In this document: positions 26,079-35,244 of the stretch, piece after piece
Layout of the letters: every line of letters begins with the position of its first letter
Numbering within the stretch: the stretch's first letter is position 1
Origin: Poriferisodalis sp965231925
GTDB taxonomy: Bacteria > Actinomycetota > Acidimicrobiia > Acidimicrobiales > Poriferisodalaceae
DNA length: 64,000 nt
Direction of reading: 5' to 3'
Assembly (NCBI GenBank): GCA_965231925.1
Contig: OZ246894.1
Location: forward strand, 1,736,001-1,800,000
The notes under the pieces: model-generated
What the model saw: only the letters and a program-made list of their open reading frames with translations
Told to the model about the DNA's origin: nothing
Databases searched by the model: none
Translations under genes and position numbers: made by a program

Positions 26079-27167
26079 GTGGCAGATCTGGGCGCCGACC
26101 CCTCGCTCGGAGACCTCAGCCGTGCAGAGCTGGGAGAGCTGTTAGAGGGCGAGCCCGCGTACCGGCTGGACCAGGTGTGGGAGGGCTTGTACCGCCAACG
26201 CCGACCGCTGGCCGAGATCACCAATGTCCCCAAGAGCCTGCGCCGCGCCATCAGCGAACTGCTGCCGCCGGCTTTGACACTCGTCCGCACGCAGTCGGCC
26301 GATCGGGGAACCACGACGAAACACCTGTGGTCGCTGCGTGACGGTCACCTGGTCGAGTCGGTGCTGATGCGCTACCGAGATCGCACGACGTTGTGCATCA
26401 GCAGCCAGGCGGGCTGCGCCATGGCGTGCAGTTTCTGTGCGACTGGTCAGGTGGGTTTCGACCGGAACCTGAGTGTCGGAGAGATCGTCGAGCAGGTTCT
26501 GGGCACACTGCAGGAAGCACCTTCCGGCCTGACCGCAGCCGCCCGCGGCGGAGCCATCAACATCGTCTTCATGGGCATGGGCGAACCGCTCGCCAACTAC
26601 GAATCTGTGTGGGCGGCGGTGGAACGCTTCCATGCAAACATGGGCATCGGCGCGCGGCACATCACGGTGTCGACCGTCGGTGTGATTCCCGGCATTGAGC
26701 GCATGGCGAAGGCCCGGCTGCCGGTCAATCTGGCGGTCTCACTCCATGCTGCCAACGACCGGTTGCGGAACCGCATTGCTCCGATCAATCGCACGTACCC
26801 GCTGCGTGATCTGGCGCGCGCACTTGCGGACTATCGCCGCGCCAAGAGGCGGCGCATCAGCCTTGAGTGGGCAATGATCGGCGGCGTCAACGACACCGAC
26901 CGAGACGCTGCGGAATTGGCCGCTTACACCCGGCCGCTGGCGGCTCACGTCAACCTCATCCCCCTGAATCCCACCCCGGGATACAGCCACGAACCGTCGC
27001 CGGCTGAGCGGATCGAGCATTTCGCCGCGGAGCTCTCGTCCTTCGGGGTGAATGCCACCGTGCGTCGGAACCGGGGAACGTCGATCGACGCCGCCTGCGG
27101 TCAATTGCGTGCCGACAAGCTTGTCTCGATTCGCAAGGGCAGCGCACGCGCTCGGGCGGAGCGCTAG
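26079..27167 (+). CDS. rlmN: 23S rRNA (adenine2503-C2)-methyltransferase RlmN
   Basis: Radical-SAM enzyme methylating A2503 of 23S rRNA and A37 of some tRNAs. 362 aa. The 4Fe-4S/SAM motif CAMACSFCATGQVGF (CxxxCxxC) is near residue 117, the segment FMGMGEPLANY follows, and the second catalytic Cys is in the C-terminal TSIDAACGQL. The N-terminal accessory domain includes YRLDQVWEGLYRQ. GTG start 26079. Follows mshD and precedes nth. Confidence 0.96.
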   Translation: MADLGADPSLGDLSRAELGELLEGEPAYRLDQVWEGLYRQRRPLAEITNVPKSLRRAISELLPPALTLVRTQSADRGTTTKHLWSLRDGHLVESVLMRYRDRTTLCISSQAGCAMACSFCATGQVGFDRNLSVGEIVEQVLGTLQEAPSGLTAAARGGAINIVFMGMGEPLANYESVWAAVERFHANMGIGARHITVSTVGVIPGIERMAKARLPVNLAVSLHAANDRLRNRIAPINRTYPLRDLARALADYRRAKRRRISLEWAMIGGVNDTDRDAAELAAYTRPLAAHVNLIPLNPTPGYSHEPSPAERIEHFAAELSSFGVNATVRRNRGTSIDAACGQLRADKLVSIRKGSARARAER

Positions 27168-27176
27168 ACACTCGCC

Positions 27177-27818
27177 ATGGCCAGGCCCCGATCGCCGAAG
27201 GGACGCGCCCAGCGGACGCATGAACGGCTCAAGGACGAGTACGAGGCCGTCTGCGAGCTGGAGCACCGCAACCCGTTCGAGTTGCTGGTCGCAACGATCC
27301 TGTCCGCGCAGTGCACCGATGCCCGCGTCAATGCCACTGTTCCCGGCGTGTTCGCGAAGTATCCCGACGCCGAAGCACTCGCATCGGCCGATCTCGCCGA
27401 TCTCGAGGAACTGGTGCATCCCACCGGCTTCTTTCGGAGCAAGGCCCGCAACCTGCAGGGCATGGCACGCCATTTGCTGGCCGATCACGGCGGCGAGGTG
27501 CCAACGAACCTGAAGGACCTGGTGAAGCTGCCCGGCGTCGGCCGCAAGACGGCCAATGTGATCCGTTCGGTGGCGTTCGACCTGCCCGGATTGCCTGTCG
27601 ACACCCACGTCGGCCGCTTGGTGCGGCGCCTCGGCATTACCGATGAAGAGGACCCGGTCAAGGTAGAGCTGGCACTGAACCCGATGATTCCCCAGTACGA
27701 ACGGGGCGACTTCAGCCTGCGACTGATCCTGCACGGGCGCCGGGTCTGCTCGTCTCGCAGGCCGGCTTGCGATGATTGCGTGCTGAACGACTTCTGCCCG
27801 AGCGCCTTCGCGGCCTGA
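27177..27818 (+). CDS. nth: Endonuclease III (DNA glycosylase/AP lyase) Nth
   Basis: Base-excision repair enzyme for oxidised pyrimidines. 213 aa. Helix-hairpin-helix LPGVGRKTANVIRS with the catalytic Lys, the catalytic Asp in LPVDTHVGRL, and a C-terminal 4Fe-4S cluster C-x6-C-x2-C-x5-C (CSSRRPACDDCVLNDFC). The early block NPFELLVATILSAQCTD is typical. Nine bases after rlmN, likely co-transcribed. Confidence 0.96.
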   Translation: MARPRSPKGRAQRTHERLKDEYEAVCELEHRNPFELLVATILSAQCTDARVNATVPGVFAKYPDAEALASADLADLEELVHPTGFFRSKARNLQGMARHLLADHGGEVPTNLKDLVKLPGVGRKTANVIRSVAFDLPGLPVDTHVGRLVRRLGITDEEDPVKVELALNPMIPQYERGDFSLRLILHGRRVCSSRRPACDDCVLNDFCPSAFAA

Positions 27819-27872
27819 CCCTGCACTGGCTCCGGCCGCAACGACACTGCGAGATCCAGGAGGGTTGAGCGA

Positions 27873-28790
27873 ATGACGCAGTCACCGAACAGCGGCGACA
27901 CCACCGTGCGGCGGTCGTCGCATTTCGTGCCCGGCGCCAATGAGCGAATGCTTGGCAAGTCGCTTGCCACCGATGCCGACAGTCTTGTGCTCGACCTGGA
28001 GGATGCCGTCACGCCCGACAACAAGGACAGTGCCCGAGCGACTGTTTCGGGCTGGCTTGCCGATATCGACTTCGGCGCCAAGGAGCGGGTTGTGCGGATC
28101 AATCCGCTCGACAGCCCATGGTGCGTTGACGACATCGCCGAGACGATGGTGTCTCCGCCCGACGCCTACTTGGTACCCAAGGTGAACAATGCGGCCGAGG
28201 TGAGCCAGATCGACGGCATGATCGCTCGCTGGGAACTCGAGCACGGTCACCCACCCGGCGGCGTGGTGCTGCTGGTGTTGGGAACCGAGACGCCGCAGGG
28301 GCTGTTGAACATCGGCGAACTCGCCCAGCACGACCGGGTGGATGCGCTGAGCTGGGGCGCCGAGGATCTCTCCGCGGCCATGGGCTCCAAGGCCAATCGG
28401 GATGCCACAGGCGCCTTCCTGCCGGTGTTCGAATATGCCCGGGTGATGTGCCTAGTCGGGGCCACGGCGTGGAACAAGCAGCCGCTCGACACGGTATTTG
28501 TGGACTTCCGCGACGATGAAGGGCTCGCCGCCGAGTGCGCGACCTCCGCGGCGATGGGATTCACCGGCAAGATCACCATCCATCCCGCCCAGATCGACAT
28601 CGTCAACGCCGCGTTCACGCCGAGTGACGCCGAGTTGGCCGATGCTCAAGAGCTGCTCGAGGCCTTCGCTGAGGCCGAAGCCGCCGGGTTGATGGCATTC
28701 GCCCACAGGGGTCAGATGGTGGACGTGCCGCACCTCACCCGAGCACGCAAGATCGTCGCCACGGCTGACGCCATCGCTGCACGTTCCTGA
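27873..28790 (+). CDS. CitE-like HpcH/HpaI aldolase/citrate lyase beta family protein
   Basis: 305 aa TIM-barrel lyase. Family marks: VPGANERMLGKS at the start, LDLEDAV with the metal Glu/Asp, VRINPLDSPW with the substrate Arg, and GKITIHPAQ. Stand-alone CitE-like proteins act on malyl-CoA, citramalyl-CoA or similar; the alpha and gamma subunits of citrate lyase are absent. CAGGAGGG precedes ATG 27873. Converges on the small gene at 28833. Confidence 0.9.
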   Translation: MTQSPNSGDTTVRRSSHFVPGANERMLGKSLATDADSLVLDLEDAVTPDNKDSARATVSGWLADIDFGAKERVVRINPLDSPWCVDDIAETMVSPPDAYLVPKVNNAAEVSQIDGMIARWELEHGHPPGGVVLLVLGTETPQGLLNIGELAQHDRVDALSWGAEDLSAAMGSKANRDATGAFLPVFEYARVMCLVGATAWNKQPLDTVFVDFRDDEGLAAECATSAAMGFTGKITIHPAQIDIVNAAFTPSDAELADAQELLEAFAEAEAAGLMAFAHRGQMVDVPHLTRARKIVATADAIAARS

Positions 28791-28832
28791 TCGCGTCGCA
28801 GGCGCGGCCAGCAGCGGCCGCTGGCCGGGTGC

Positions 28833-29030
28833 TCAGCGCAGTGCGTCGGTGGCCTGAGCCAAGCGGCGGCGAGCCATCCGCAGCGAGCGTTCCACCTCGT
28901 AGAGCTCCACACCGACGTCTTCGTGGGGCGTGCCCATCAGCTCATCGGCCGCCTGCGAAACGCGGGTGCTCAGTTCGCCTACGGCAGTCTCGATCGACGA
29001 CAGTTCCGCAGCGCTGATCACCCGCGGCAC
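28833..29030 (-). CDS. Small hypothetical helical protein
   Basis: 65 aa, almost wholly helical by composition (MPRVISAAELSSIETAVGEL, then a heptad-like VELYEVERSLRMARRRLAQA). Basic C-terminal helix. No family recognised; similar small actinobacterial proteins occur near housekeeping genes. Modest confidence because of its length. Confidence 0.55.
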   Translation of the reverse strand: MPRVISAAELSSIETAVGELSTRVSQAADELMGTPHEDVGVELYEVERSLRMARRRLAQATDALR

Positions 29031-29207
29031 GCTAGCGACGCGTCTCGGAAGCTCGCGTCAGAATCGCCCCGTGCCGTTCATTGCGTTCCCGGCGCTGCTA
29101 CTACGGCACTGCAGCAATATTCGCAACAGCGGGCTGTGTGACGAGAGACTGTCTGACGTTCCCTGTGAAGACGGCTGGCAGCGGGGACGGTGAGCTCGCC
29201 GGGGCGC

Positions 29208-30437
29208 TCAGACGAGTGCGGCGAGGGGGACTGCGGCGATGCGGTCGTCGAGGCGGTAGGCGGTGTCGCCGGGGTAGACGACCAGTCCGGCGCGGAAGCT
29301 GGTGCCGAGGCGTTCTTTGAGCGTGTTGAGGTGGCGTGCGTCGGCGGCGGTGATGGTGCGCGACAGCTTGGCTTCGATTGCGAGGACGTCGCCGTTGGGG
29401 AGATCGGCGATGAGGTCGACTTCGTGGTCGCCGCCTGCGGTGCGCAGGTGGCTGAAGCGCCATCCGAGCCCGAGCGCGTCGGCGGCGGCGCGGATGTGGC
29501 ATACGACGGCACTTTCGAAGAGCTGCCCGGCGCGGCCGCGTCTTTGTGACAGCGTGGTGGCGGTGTCGTAGTGGTCGGCGGCTGCGAGGGCAGGGTCGAC
29601 CAGGTGGCGCTTGGGGCGGCGTGTGAGCCGCTTGAGGCGGTTGTGGGACCAGCCCGGCAGTTCTTCGATCAGCCCGAGCCGACTCAGCAGGTCGTGGTAG
29701 CTCTCGCCGGTGGCCTTGGACACGCCGGCCGCGTTGTGGATGGCGGCGTGTTCGGTGGTGGTGGCGACTGTGGCGCTGTAGGCGCGCACATAGTTGCGCA
29801 GCTTGGTGACGTCTCGCTGCGCGGACGCGATCTCGGCGAGGTCGCGGGCGACCGCGAGGTCGAGATAGGAGCGCAGTGCTTCGTGATGGTCGACGGGATC
29901 CATCCCCAGGTAGCCGGGCAGTCCCGATTCGCTGATGGCGTCAGTCTGCTCGGAGGGTGCCAGCGGGGATCGGGTTCCGCGCACGGCTTCGATGCCGAAC
30001 TCGGCAAGATCGGCGAGCCCCACCGCCGGCACCTCGCCCCGCCGCTCGCACAGCGTCATGGGCCGAAGGCGGACCGGCAGAATGCGGCCTGCGCCGGCAT
30101 GCACGTCGGCGGCGAGCGCCGCTCGCGATGATCCGCTCAGCATGAAGCCGCCAGGCGTGCGGTCTTCGTCGATGCAGCGGCGGACTGCGTCCCACACGGT
30201 CGGCACGCGCTGCCATTCGTCGATGAGCACGGGCGGCGCCAGCGGACCGAAGGCGGCTTGGGGATCCTCGGCCACCGCTGCTGCGACCGGTGGATCGTCG
30301 AGGCGCAGCGTCGAGGTGGCGAGGCGCTGCGCGCTGGAAGTCTTGCCGACCCCTCTGACGCCCTCGATCAGGCACGCCGGATGGACGCCCAGCAGGCGAG
30401 CGAGACGCTCGTCGATGTGCCGCCGCAGATAGGTCAT
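29208..30437 (-). CDS. AAA-type ATPase with DUF4143 domain
   Basis: 409 aa. N-terminal P-loop LIEGVRGVGKTSSAQRL, Walker B-like PPVLIDEWQRVP and SGSSRAA sensor; central winged-helix-like part; C-terminal nuclease-like DUF4143 portion with HEVDLIADLPNGDVLAIEAK (D...ExK). This family is common and often behaves like a self-contained module (possible abortive infection or toxin), but its role is unproven. ATG 30437 is used; the frame also opens at a TTG at 30455. Preceded by an AT-rich region with repeats, unlike the surrounding DNA, which hints at horizontal gain. Confidence 0.8.
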   Translation of the reverse strand: MTYLRRHIDERLARLLGVHPACLIEGVRGVGKTSSAQRLATSTLRLDDPPVAAAVAEDPQAAFGPLAPPVLIDEWQRVPTVWDAVRRCIDEDRTPGGFMLSGSSRAALAADVHAGAGRILPVRLRPMTLCERRGEVPAVGLADLAEFGIEAVRGTRSPLAPSEQTDAISESGLPGYLGMDPVDHHEALRSYLDLAVARDLAEIASAQRDVTKLRNYVRAYSATVATTTEHAAIHNAAGVSKATGESYHDLLSRLGLIEELPGWSHNRLKRLTRRPKRHLVDPALAAADHYDTATTLSQRRGRAGQLFESAVVCHIRAAADALGLGWRFSHLRTAGGDHEVDLIADLPNGDVLAIEAKLSRTITAADARHLNTLKERLGTSFRAGLVVYPGDTAYRLDDRIAAVPLAALV

Positions 30438-30447
30438 GCACAAAAGA

Positions 30448-30481
30448 ATAGTCAATTATCCACAATATGGATAGTCAATTA
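30448..30481. promoter_or_regulatory. AT-rich operator-like region
   Basis: An 11-bp direct repeat ATAGTCAATTA at 30448-30458 and 30471-30481 (one turn-multiple apart, 23 bp) brackets the palindrome TATCCACAATATGGATA at 30457-30473 (6-bp arms). It lies 11-44 bp upstream of the DUF4143 ATPase start. Likely promoter/operator for autoregulation; which protein binds is unknown. Confidence 0.5.
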
Positions 30482-30593
30482 CTTATTTCGTCAGTCACTT
30501 AGTAGTTGTGGCACGGTGTTCGCGCTTGGCACGACACCGACTGCCCCAATAATCGCAGCAGTGGGCTGAGAGGTCGCAGGTACCCTCAGCGCG

Positions 30594-31898
30594 GTGCTGA
30601 AGCGGCTGGACCTGCGGGGCCGAAACGGTTGGCTCGCCGATCTGTTGCCGCGCCCGCAAGCCGGTGGATTGGTGCCTCTTGACGCTGTCCGCAAGCTCAT
30701 CGATGAGGTGCGTGATGGCGGTGATGCTGCCGTTCGAAATCTCACAGCTCGCTTCGACGGTGTCGACTTGGCCGAGCCGCTGGTTCCTGCGAGCGAACTC
30801 GAGGCCGCATGGGTCGAGCTGCCTTCCGCTTTGCGTTTGGCAATGGAGACTGCTCACCGGCGGATCTTGGAGTTTCACGAGGGCGAAGCGAGCGCAGGCC
30901 ACACCTACGAGCGCGACGGCGTCACGATCCGTTCGATCAACCAGCCGGTGGACCGAGCGGGCATCTACGTGCCTGGCGGCTTGGCTGCTTATCCGTCCAC
31001 AGTGCTGATGACGGTGCTCGTCGCCCGTGCCGCAGGTGTCGACGACATCGTGCTGTGCTCGCCGCCTGGGCCCGACGGCAGCCTCGCCGCGCCGGTGATG
31101 GCGGCGGCGCACCTGTGCGGTGTCACCGAGGTTCACCGTGTCGGCGGCGTGCAGGCTGTCGCCGCGCTTGCATACGGAACCGAGACGATCCGGCCGGTTG
31201 ATGTCGTGGCTGGGCCGGGGAACGCCTGGGTCGCCACCGCCAAGCAGCTCGTGAGCGGTGACGTCGGCGTTGCGTCTGCGTTTGCCGGTCCGTCCGAGAT
31301 CGTCGTGGTTGCCGATGCCACCTGCCCGCCCGCAGCGGCCGCCACCGATGTGGTGCTGCAGGCCGAGCACGGCCCCGGCGGGCGGGCCTGGCTTGTCGCC
31401 TGGGATGAGTACTACGCCGGTGCCGTGTGCGACGCGATCTCGCAGATCGTCGAGCTCTCGCCCCGGCGCGATGAGACGCTGGCCACGCTGGAAGCCGACG
31501 GGATTGTGTGTCTCGTGGGCGGACCGGAGCAGGCTGTCGAGGTCGCCAACTTCGTCGCTCCCGAGCACCTCCAGATCATGTGCGACGGTGCTGAAGAGCT
31601 GGTGGGCAACGTCCGCCACGCCGGAGCGGTGTTCGTCGGTCCATGGGCGCCGGCATCGGTCGGCGATTACATCGCAGGGCCGTCCCATGTGCTCCCCACT
31701 GCCGGCACTGCCCGCTTCGCCGGAGCCCTCACCGCAGACGACTTCACCAAGCGCATGCACGTCGTCGACGTCACCGAAGCCGGCTTCGACGAGCTGGCGC
31801 CAGCGGTGGCCGAGTTGGCCGAGGCCGAGGGCTTGTGGGCGCACGCCGCCTCGGTGTCACGCCGCAAGGAGTGGGCTGCCGACGGAGTCCGGCCATGA
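30594..31898 (+). CDS. hisD: Histidinol dehydrogenase HisD
   Basis: Last two steps of histidine synthesis (histidinol to histidine, NAD-linked, Zn enzyme). 434 aa from GTG 30594. Family marks: IYVPGGLAAYPSTVLMTVLV, AGPGNAWVATAKQLV, and the zinc/substrate His in FVAPEHLQI and GPSHVLPT. First gene of the his cluster. Stop overlaps hisC start as ATGA. Divergent from the DUF4143 gene. Confidence 0.96.
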   Translation: MLKRLDLRGRNGWLADLLPRPQAGGLVPLDAVRKLIDEVRDGGDAAVRNLTARFDGVDLAEPLVPASELEAAWVELPSALRLAMETAHRRILEFHEGEASAGHTYERDGVTIRSINQPVDRAGIYVPGGLAAYPSTVLMTVLVARAAGVDDIVLCSPPGPDGSLAAPVMAAAHLCGVTEVHRVGGVQAVAALAYGTETIRPVDVVAGPGNAWVATAKQLVSGDVGVASAFAGPSEIVVVADATCPPAAAATDVVLQAEHGPGGRAWLVAWDEYYAGAVCDAISQIVELSPRRDETLATLEADGIVCLVGGPEQAVEVANFVAPEHLQIMCDGAEELVGNVRHAGAVFVGPWAPASVGDYIAGPSHVLPTAGTARFAGALTADDFTKRMHVVDVTEAGFDELAPAVAELAEAEGLWAHAASVSRRKEWAADGVRP

Positions 31899-32968
31899 AG
31901 CCCCTGGTGCGCGACGACCTGCGCCTGCTCGACGGCTACCACTCGCCGCAGATCGACGTGGAAGTGCGCCTCAACACCAATGAGGCACCGGTCGGGCCGC
32001 CGCCGGAGTTCTCCGAAGCCCTCGCTGCCGAACTCGCGCATGTCGAGTGGCATCGCTATCCCGACCGCACGGCCAGCAAGCTGCGAACCGATCTGGCCAA
32101 GCTGCATGGCACCGAACGAGACCGGATCTTTGTGGCCAACGGTTCCAACGAAGTGCTGCAGACGCTGTGCCTGACGTACGGCGGCGCTGGCCGCAGCATC
32201 GCCACCTTCGAGCCCACCTATGCGATGTACGGCCAGATTGCACGCAGCACCCAATGCGATGTAGTCGAGGGCGAACGCCATGCCGACGGCAGCGTCAGCG
32301 TCTACGAGCTGGAACGACTCATCGAACGGCACCGGCCGTCGATCGTGTTCCTGTGCTCGCCCAACAATCCCACCGGCACTCCCGAGCAGCCCGACGTGCT
32401 CGAACGAGCGCTGGAGATCGCGCCCGGCCTCGTGGTGGTCGACGAGGCCTACGGGCAGTTCGCCGACTGGAGCGCCATCGACCTGTGCGACGACGCCGGC
32501 GGCCCGGCGAATCTCGTGGTCACCCGGACGTATTCGAAGACGTGGGCGATGGCCGGAGCACGGCTCGGCTACGCCGTCGTGCCCTCCGGCACGGCCGCCG
32601 AATTCGAGAAGGTGGTGCTGCCGTACCACGTCGACATGTTCAAGCAGATCGCGGGCCGGGTGGCGCTGCGATTTGCCGACCAGATGGAATCGCGAGTGGC
32701 GGCGATCGTCTCGGAACGACAGAGGATCATGGCGTCGTTGACCCAGATGGGACTCGAGGTCTGGCCCTCGCAGTCCAACTTCATCCTGTTCCGCACCACC
32801 CCCAGCGGCTGCAGCGGCGATGACGTGTGGCAGGCACTCGTCGACCGCTCGGTGCTGGTGCGAAACTGCTCGGGCTGGCCCCGGCTGGCCGACTGCCTGC
32901 GGGTCACCGTGGGAACGCCGGGCGAGAACGACCGATTTCTCGACGCCCTGTCGGAAGTGATCTCGTGA
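31895..32968 (+). CDS. hisC: Histidinol-phosphate aminotransferase HisC
   Basis: PLP enzyme converting imidazole-acetol phosphate to histidinol phosphate. 357 aa. N-terminal LNTNEAPVGPP, SPNNPTGTP, DEAYGQF, the PLP-Lys motif TYSKTWAMAGARLGY and the C-terminal Arg in LRVTVGTPGEN are all present. ATG 31895 overlaps the hisD stop by four bases. A 112-bp gap with no gene separates it from hisB. Confidence 0.95.
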   Translation: MKPLVRDDLRLLDGYHSPQIDVEVRLNTNEAPVGPPPEFSEALAAELAHVEWHRYPDRTASKLRTDLAKLHGTERDRIFVANGSNEVLQTLCLTYGGAGRSIATFEPTYAMYGQIARSTQCDVVEGERHADGSVSVYELERLIERHRPSIVFLCSPNNPTGTPEQPDVLERALEIAPGLVVVDEAYGQFADWSAIDLCDDAGGPANLVVTRTYSKTWAMAGARLGYAVVPSGTAAEFEKVVLPYHVDMFKQIAGRVALRFADQMESRVAAIVSERQRIMASLTQMGLEVWPSQSNFILFRTTPSGCSGDDVWQALVDRSVLVRNCSGWPRLADCLRVTVGTPGENDRFLDALSEVIS

Positions 32969-33080
32969 CCCGGCCAGTCGGCAAGGTGCGAAACAGCTCC
33001 GCAGGCCGCAGGCTGATGCGACCGCCGCTGATCGAGCCAGCCTCCCTCAGCACAGCCTCAAGCGACCCAGTGAGATTCCT

Positions 33081-33689
33081 ATGACTGCCACTCCTGCCGC
33101 CTCCCGCGTGGGAACCGTGCAGCGCAACACCGCAGAGACGCAGATTGAAATAGCGCTGGATCTCGACGGCAGCGGCCAGAACGACATCTCGACGGGCCTG
33201 CCGTTCTTCGACCACATGGTTGCTCAGCTCGCCAAGCACGCCCGTTTCGACCTGCAGCTGCGCACGGTCGGCGATCTGGAAATCGATGCCCACCACACGG
33301 TGGAGGACACCGGCATCGCCCTCGGCGAGGCGATGCGGCAAGCCTGGGGTGACAAAGCCGGCGTGCGCCGTTTCGCCTCCTATGTCGTGCCGCTCGACGA
33401 GGCTGCGGTCGAGGTGGTGCTCGACCTGTCAGGCCGACCGTTCCTGCACTACGACATCGAGCCGCCCGGCGAGAAGATCCTGGGCGATCCGCCGTTCGAC
33501 CCGCAGCTGTGCGAGGAGTTCTGGCGCGGGCTGGTGATGTCGGCAGGCATCACGCTGCACTTGGTGATGCTGCGCGGGCGCAACACCCACCACATCATCG
33601 AGGCCAGCTTCAAGGGTGCCGCTCGGGCCTTCTACGACGCGATTCGCATTGCGGACGACGTGCTGCCTTCGACGAAAGGCGTCCTGTGA
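33081..33689 (+). CDS. hisB: Imidazoleglycerol-phosphate dehydratase HisB
   Basis: Manganese-dependent dehydratase of histidine synthesis. 202 aa, the monofunctional type without the phosphatase domain. Metal-binding repeats: FFDHMVAQLAKH with DAHHTVEDTGIALGEA, and later FWRGLVMSAGITLHL with NTHHIIEASFKGAARA. Start ATG 33081. Followed at 24 bp by hisH. Confidence 0.96.
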   Translation: MTATPAASRVGTVQRNTAETQIEIALDLDGSGQNDISTGLPFFDHMVAQLAKHARFDLQLRTVGDLEIDAHHTVEDTGIALGEAMRQAWGDKAGVRRFASYVVPLDEAAVEVVLDLSGRPFLHYDIEPPGEKILGDPPFDPQLCEEFWRGLVMSAGITLHLVMLRGRNTHHIIEASFKGAARAFYDAIRIADDVLPSTKGVL

Positions 33690-33713
33690 GGGGCACACAG
33701 TGACGGGCTGCCG

Positions 33714-34361
33714 GTGAGCGGCGTCTCCCCAGGTCCGCTGGTCGCAGTTCTCGATTACGGCATCGGCAACCTGCGCTCGGCCCAGAAGGGTCTTGAACGG
33801 GTGGGCGCCGATGCCCGCCTCACTGCCGACGCCGGCCTCATCGCTGACGCGGACGGGGTTGTGCTGCCCGGCGTGGGCCACTTCGGGACCTGCATGGGCC
33901 AACTGCGCGCCACCGGCTTGGAGCAGCCGGCGCTTGCGGCCATCGACAGCGGGCGGCCGTTCCTGGGAATCTGCGTCGGCTTACAGATGCTGTTCGAGGC
34001 CTCCGAGGAGGCACCGGGCGTGACGGGGCTCGGCGTGATGCCTGGCACGGTGAGACTCCTGCCGGACGGCGTGGTTCGGCCACAGATGCAGTGGAACCGG
34101 CTCGACGTGCGGCAGCCCGACTGTCCGTTGCTGGCCGGATTGACCGGGGGCGCCTGGATGTATTTCGTCCACAGCTACGCGCCCGACACCGAAGAACGCT
34201 TCGTGGTGGCGACGTGCGATTACCCCACACCCATCACAGCAGTCACCGAGCGCGACCAGGTGTGGGCCACGCAGTTCCATCCAGAGAAATCCGGTGACAC
34301 CGGCAAACGGCTGGCGCAGAATTTCCTGGCCGCAGTGAGGGCCGACCAATGCCGCCGGTGA
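33714..34361 (+). CDS. hisH: Imidazole glycerol phosphate synthase glutaminase HisH
   Basis: Supplies ammonia to HisF. 215 aa. Class I GATase triad: Cys in FLGICVGLQMLF, His and Glu in TQFHPEKSG. Early LDYGIGNLRSAQKGL is typical. GTG 33714; the stop lies 13 bp inside hisA, so the two are coupled. Confidence 0.95.
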   Translation: MSGVSPGPLVAVLDYGIGNLRSAQKGLERVGADARLTADAGLIADADGVVLPGVGHFGTCMGQLRATGLEQPALAAIDSGRPFLGICVGLQMLFEASEEAPGVTGLGVMPGTVRLLPDGVVRPQMQWNRLDVRQPDCPLLAGLTGGAWMYFVHSYAPDTEERFVVATCDYPTPITAVTERDQVWATQFHPEKSGDTGKRLAQNFLAAVRADQCRR

Positions 34362-35161
34362 GTTTCGATCTGTATCCCGCCATTGACCTGCGCGGCGGGC
34401 GATGTGTGCGCCTGCTGCAGGGCGACTACGACCGCGAAGTTCGCTATGACGCCAATCCGGTCGAAGTCGCGCATGAGTTCGCAGAAGCAGGTGCTCGCTG
34501 GATACACATGGTCGACCTCGATGCCGCACGCTCCGGCACTGCCGAGCGCAGCAACCGCAGAGTGATCCAGTCAGTTGTCGCCGCCGTCGGCGATGTCGGC
34601 GTCCGTGTGCAGTGCGGCGGCGGCGTGCGTTCGCGCGACAGCGCCGAGGCGCTCTTTGACGCAGGCGTCGACCGCGCTGTGTTGGGCACTGCTGCGATCG
34701 AGAACCCGGACCTCATCAACGAGCTGACCTCAGCCGGCCATTGCGTTGCGGTCGGTCTCGATGTGCGGGGAACCGAGGTGGCCACCCGCGGCTGGGAGCG
34801 CCAGAGCGGGGTCAGCCTGGACGATGCCCTCGCCCGGCTGGCCGGCAGCGGCGCAGAAGCAGTGATCGTGACGCAGATCGCCCGCGACGGGATGGGCGGC
34901 GGGAGCGACTTGGCCGGACTGCGCGACGTGCTGGACTCGCTGCAGCGGCCCCCGGCGATGTCGGTCATCGCCAGCGGCGGGGTCGGCTGCCTCGCCGACA
35001 TTGCCGACCTGCGAGACCTGCGCTCGCCCCACGGGCACACGCTCGCCGGGGCCATTGTGGGCAAAGCGCTCCATGACGGCGTGATCTCGCCCGGCGCCGC
35101 TGTGGTGGTGGCCCGCGGCAGCGCCGTGATCGACGAACCGAATCTCCCCGCCGACCGATGA
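34349..35161 (+). CDS. hisA: ProFAR isomerase HisA
   Basis: TIM-barrel isomerase of histidine synthesis; in some actinobacteria the same enzyme also does the TrpF reaction (PriA). 270 aa. LYPAIDLRGGRCVRLLQGD, VQCGGGVRS, VGLDVRGTEV, VTQIARDGMGGG and the C-terminal GAIVGKAL show both phosphate sites and the catalytic Asp. A separate trpF exists at 42575, so dual PriA function is not needed here. A 14-bp tandem repeat separates it from hisF. Confidence 0.95.
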   Translation: MPPVSFDLYPAIDLRGGRCVRLLQGDYDREVRYDANPVEVAHEFAEAGARWIHMVDLDAARSGTAERSNRRVIQSVVAAVGDVGVRVQCGGGVRSRDSAEALFDAGVDRAVLGTAAIENPDLINELTSAGHCVAVGLDVRGTEVATRGWERQSGVSLDDALARLAGSGAEAVIVTQIARDGMGGGSDLAGLRDVLDSLQRPPAMSVIASGGVGCLADIADLRDLRSPHGHTLAGAIVGKALHDGVISPGAAVVVARGSAVIDEPNLPADR

Positions 35162-35174
35162 CACAGGTGCGCCG

Positions 35175-35244
35175 ATGAAGGCAATCGCATGAAGGCAATC
35201 GCATGAAGGCGATCGCATGAAGGCGATCGCATGAAGGCGATCGC
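35175..35244. repeat. Five 14-bp tandem units, each with a start codon, before hisF
   Basis: Unit ATGAAGGCGATCGC (first two copies have A for G at base 9) at 35175, 35189, 35203, 35217 and 35231; hisF begins directly after. Each unit carries AAGG seven bases before the next ATG and the palindrome GCGATCGC. Each ATG opens a five-codon frame, Met-Lys-Ala-Ile-Ala, whose TGA overlaps the next ATG as ATGA, so five micro-ORFs feed into hisF. Confidence 0.93.

Noticed and set aside
29031..29207. Small gene in the gap before the DUF4143 ATPase
   Set aside because: Open stretches lack ribosome sites and protein-like composition.
35175..35244. GCGATCGC as cyanobacterial HIP1 signal
   Set aside because: It occurs here only as part of a local tandem unit and the gene set is actinobacterial.
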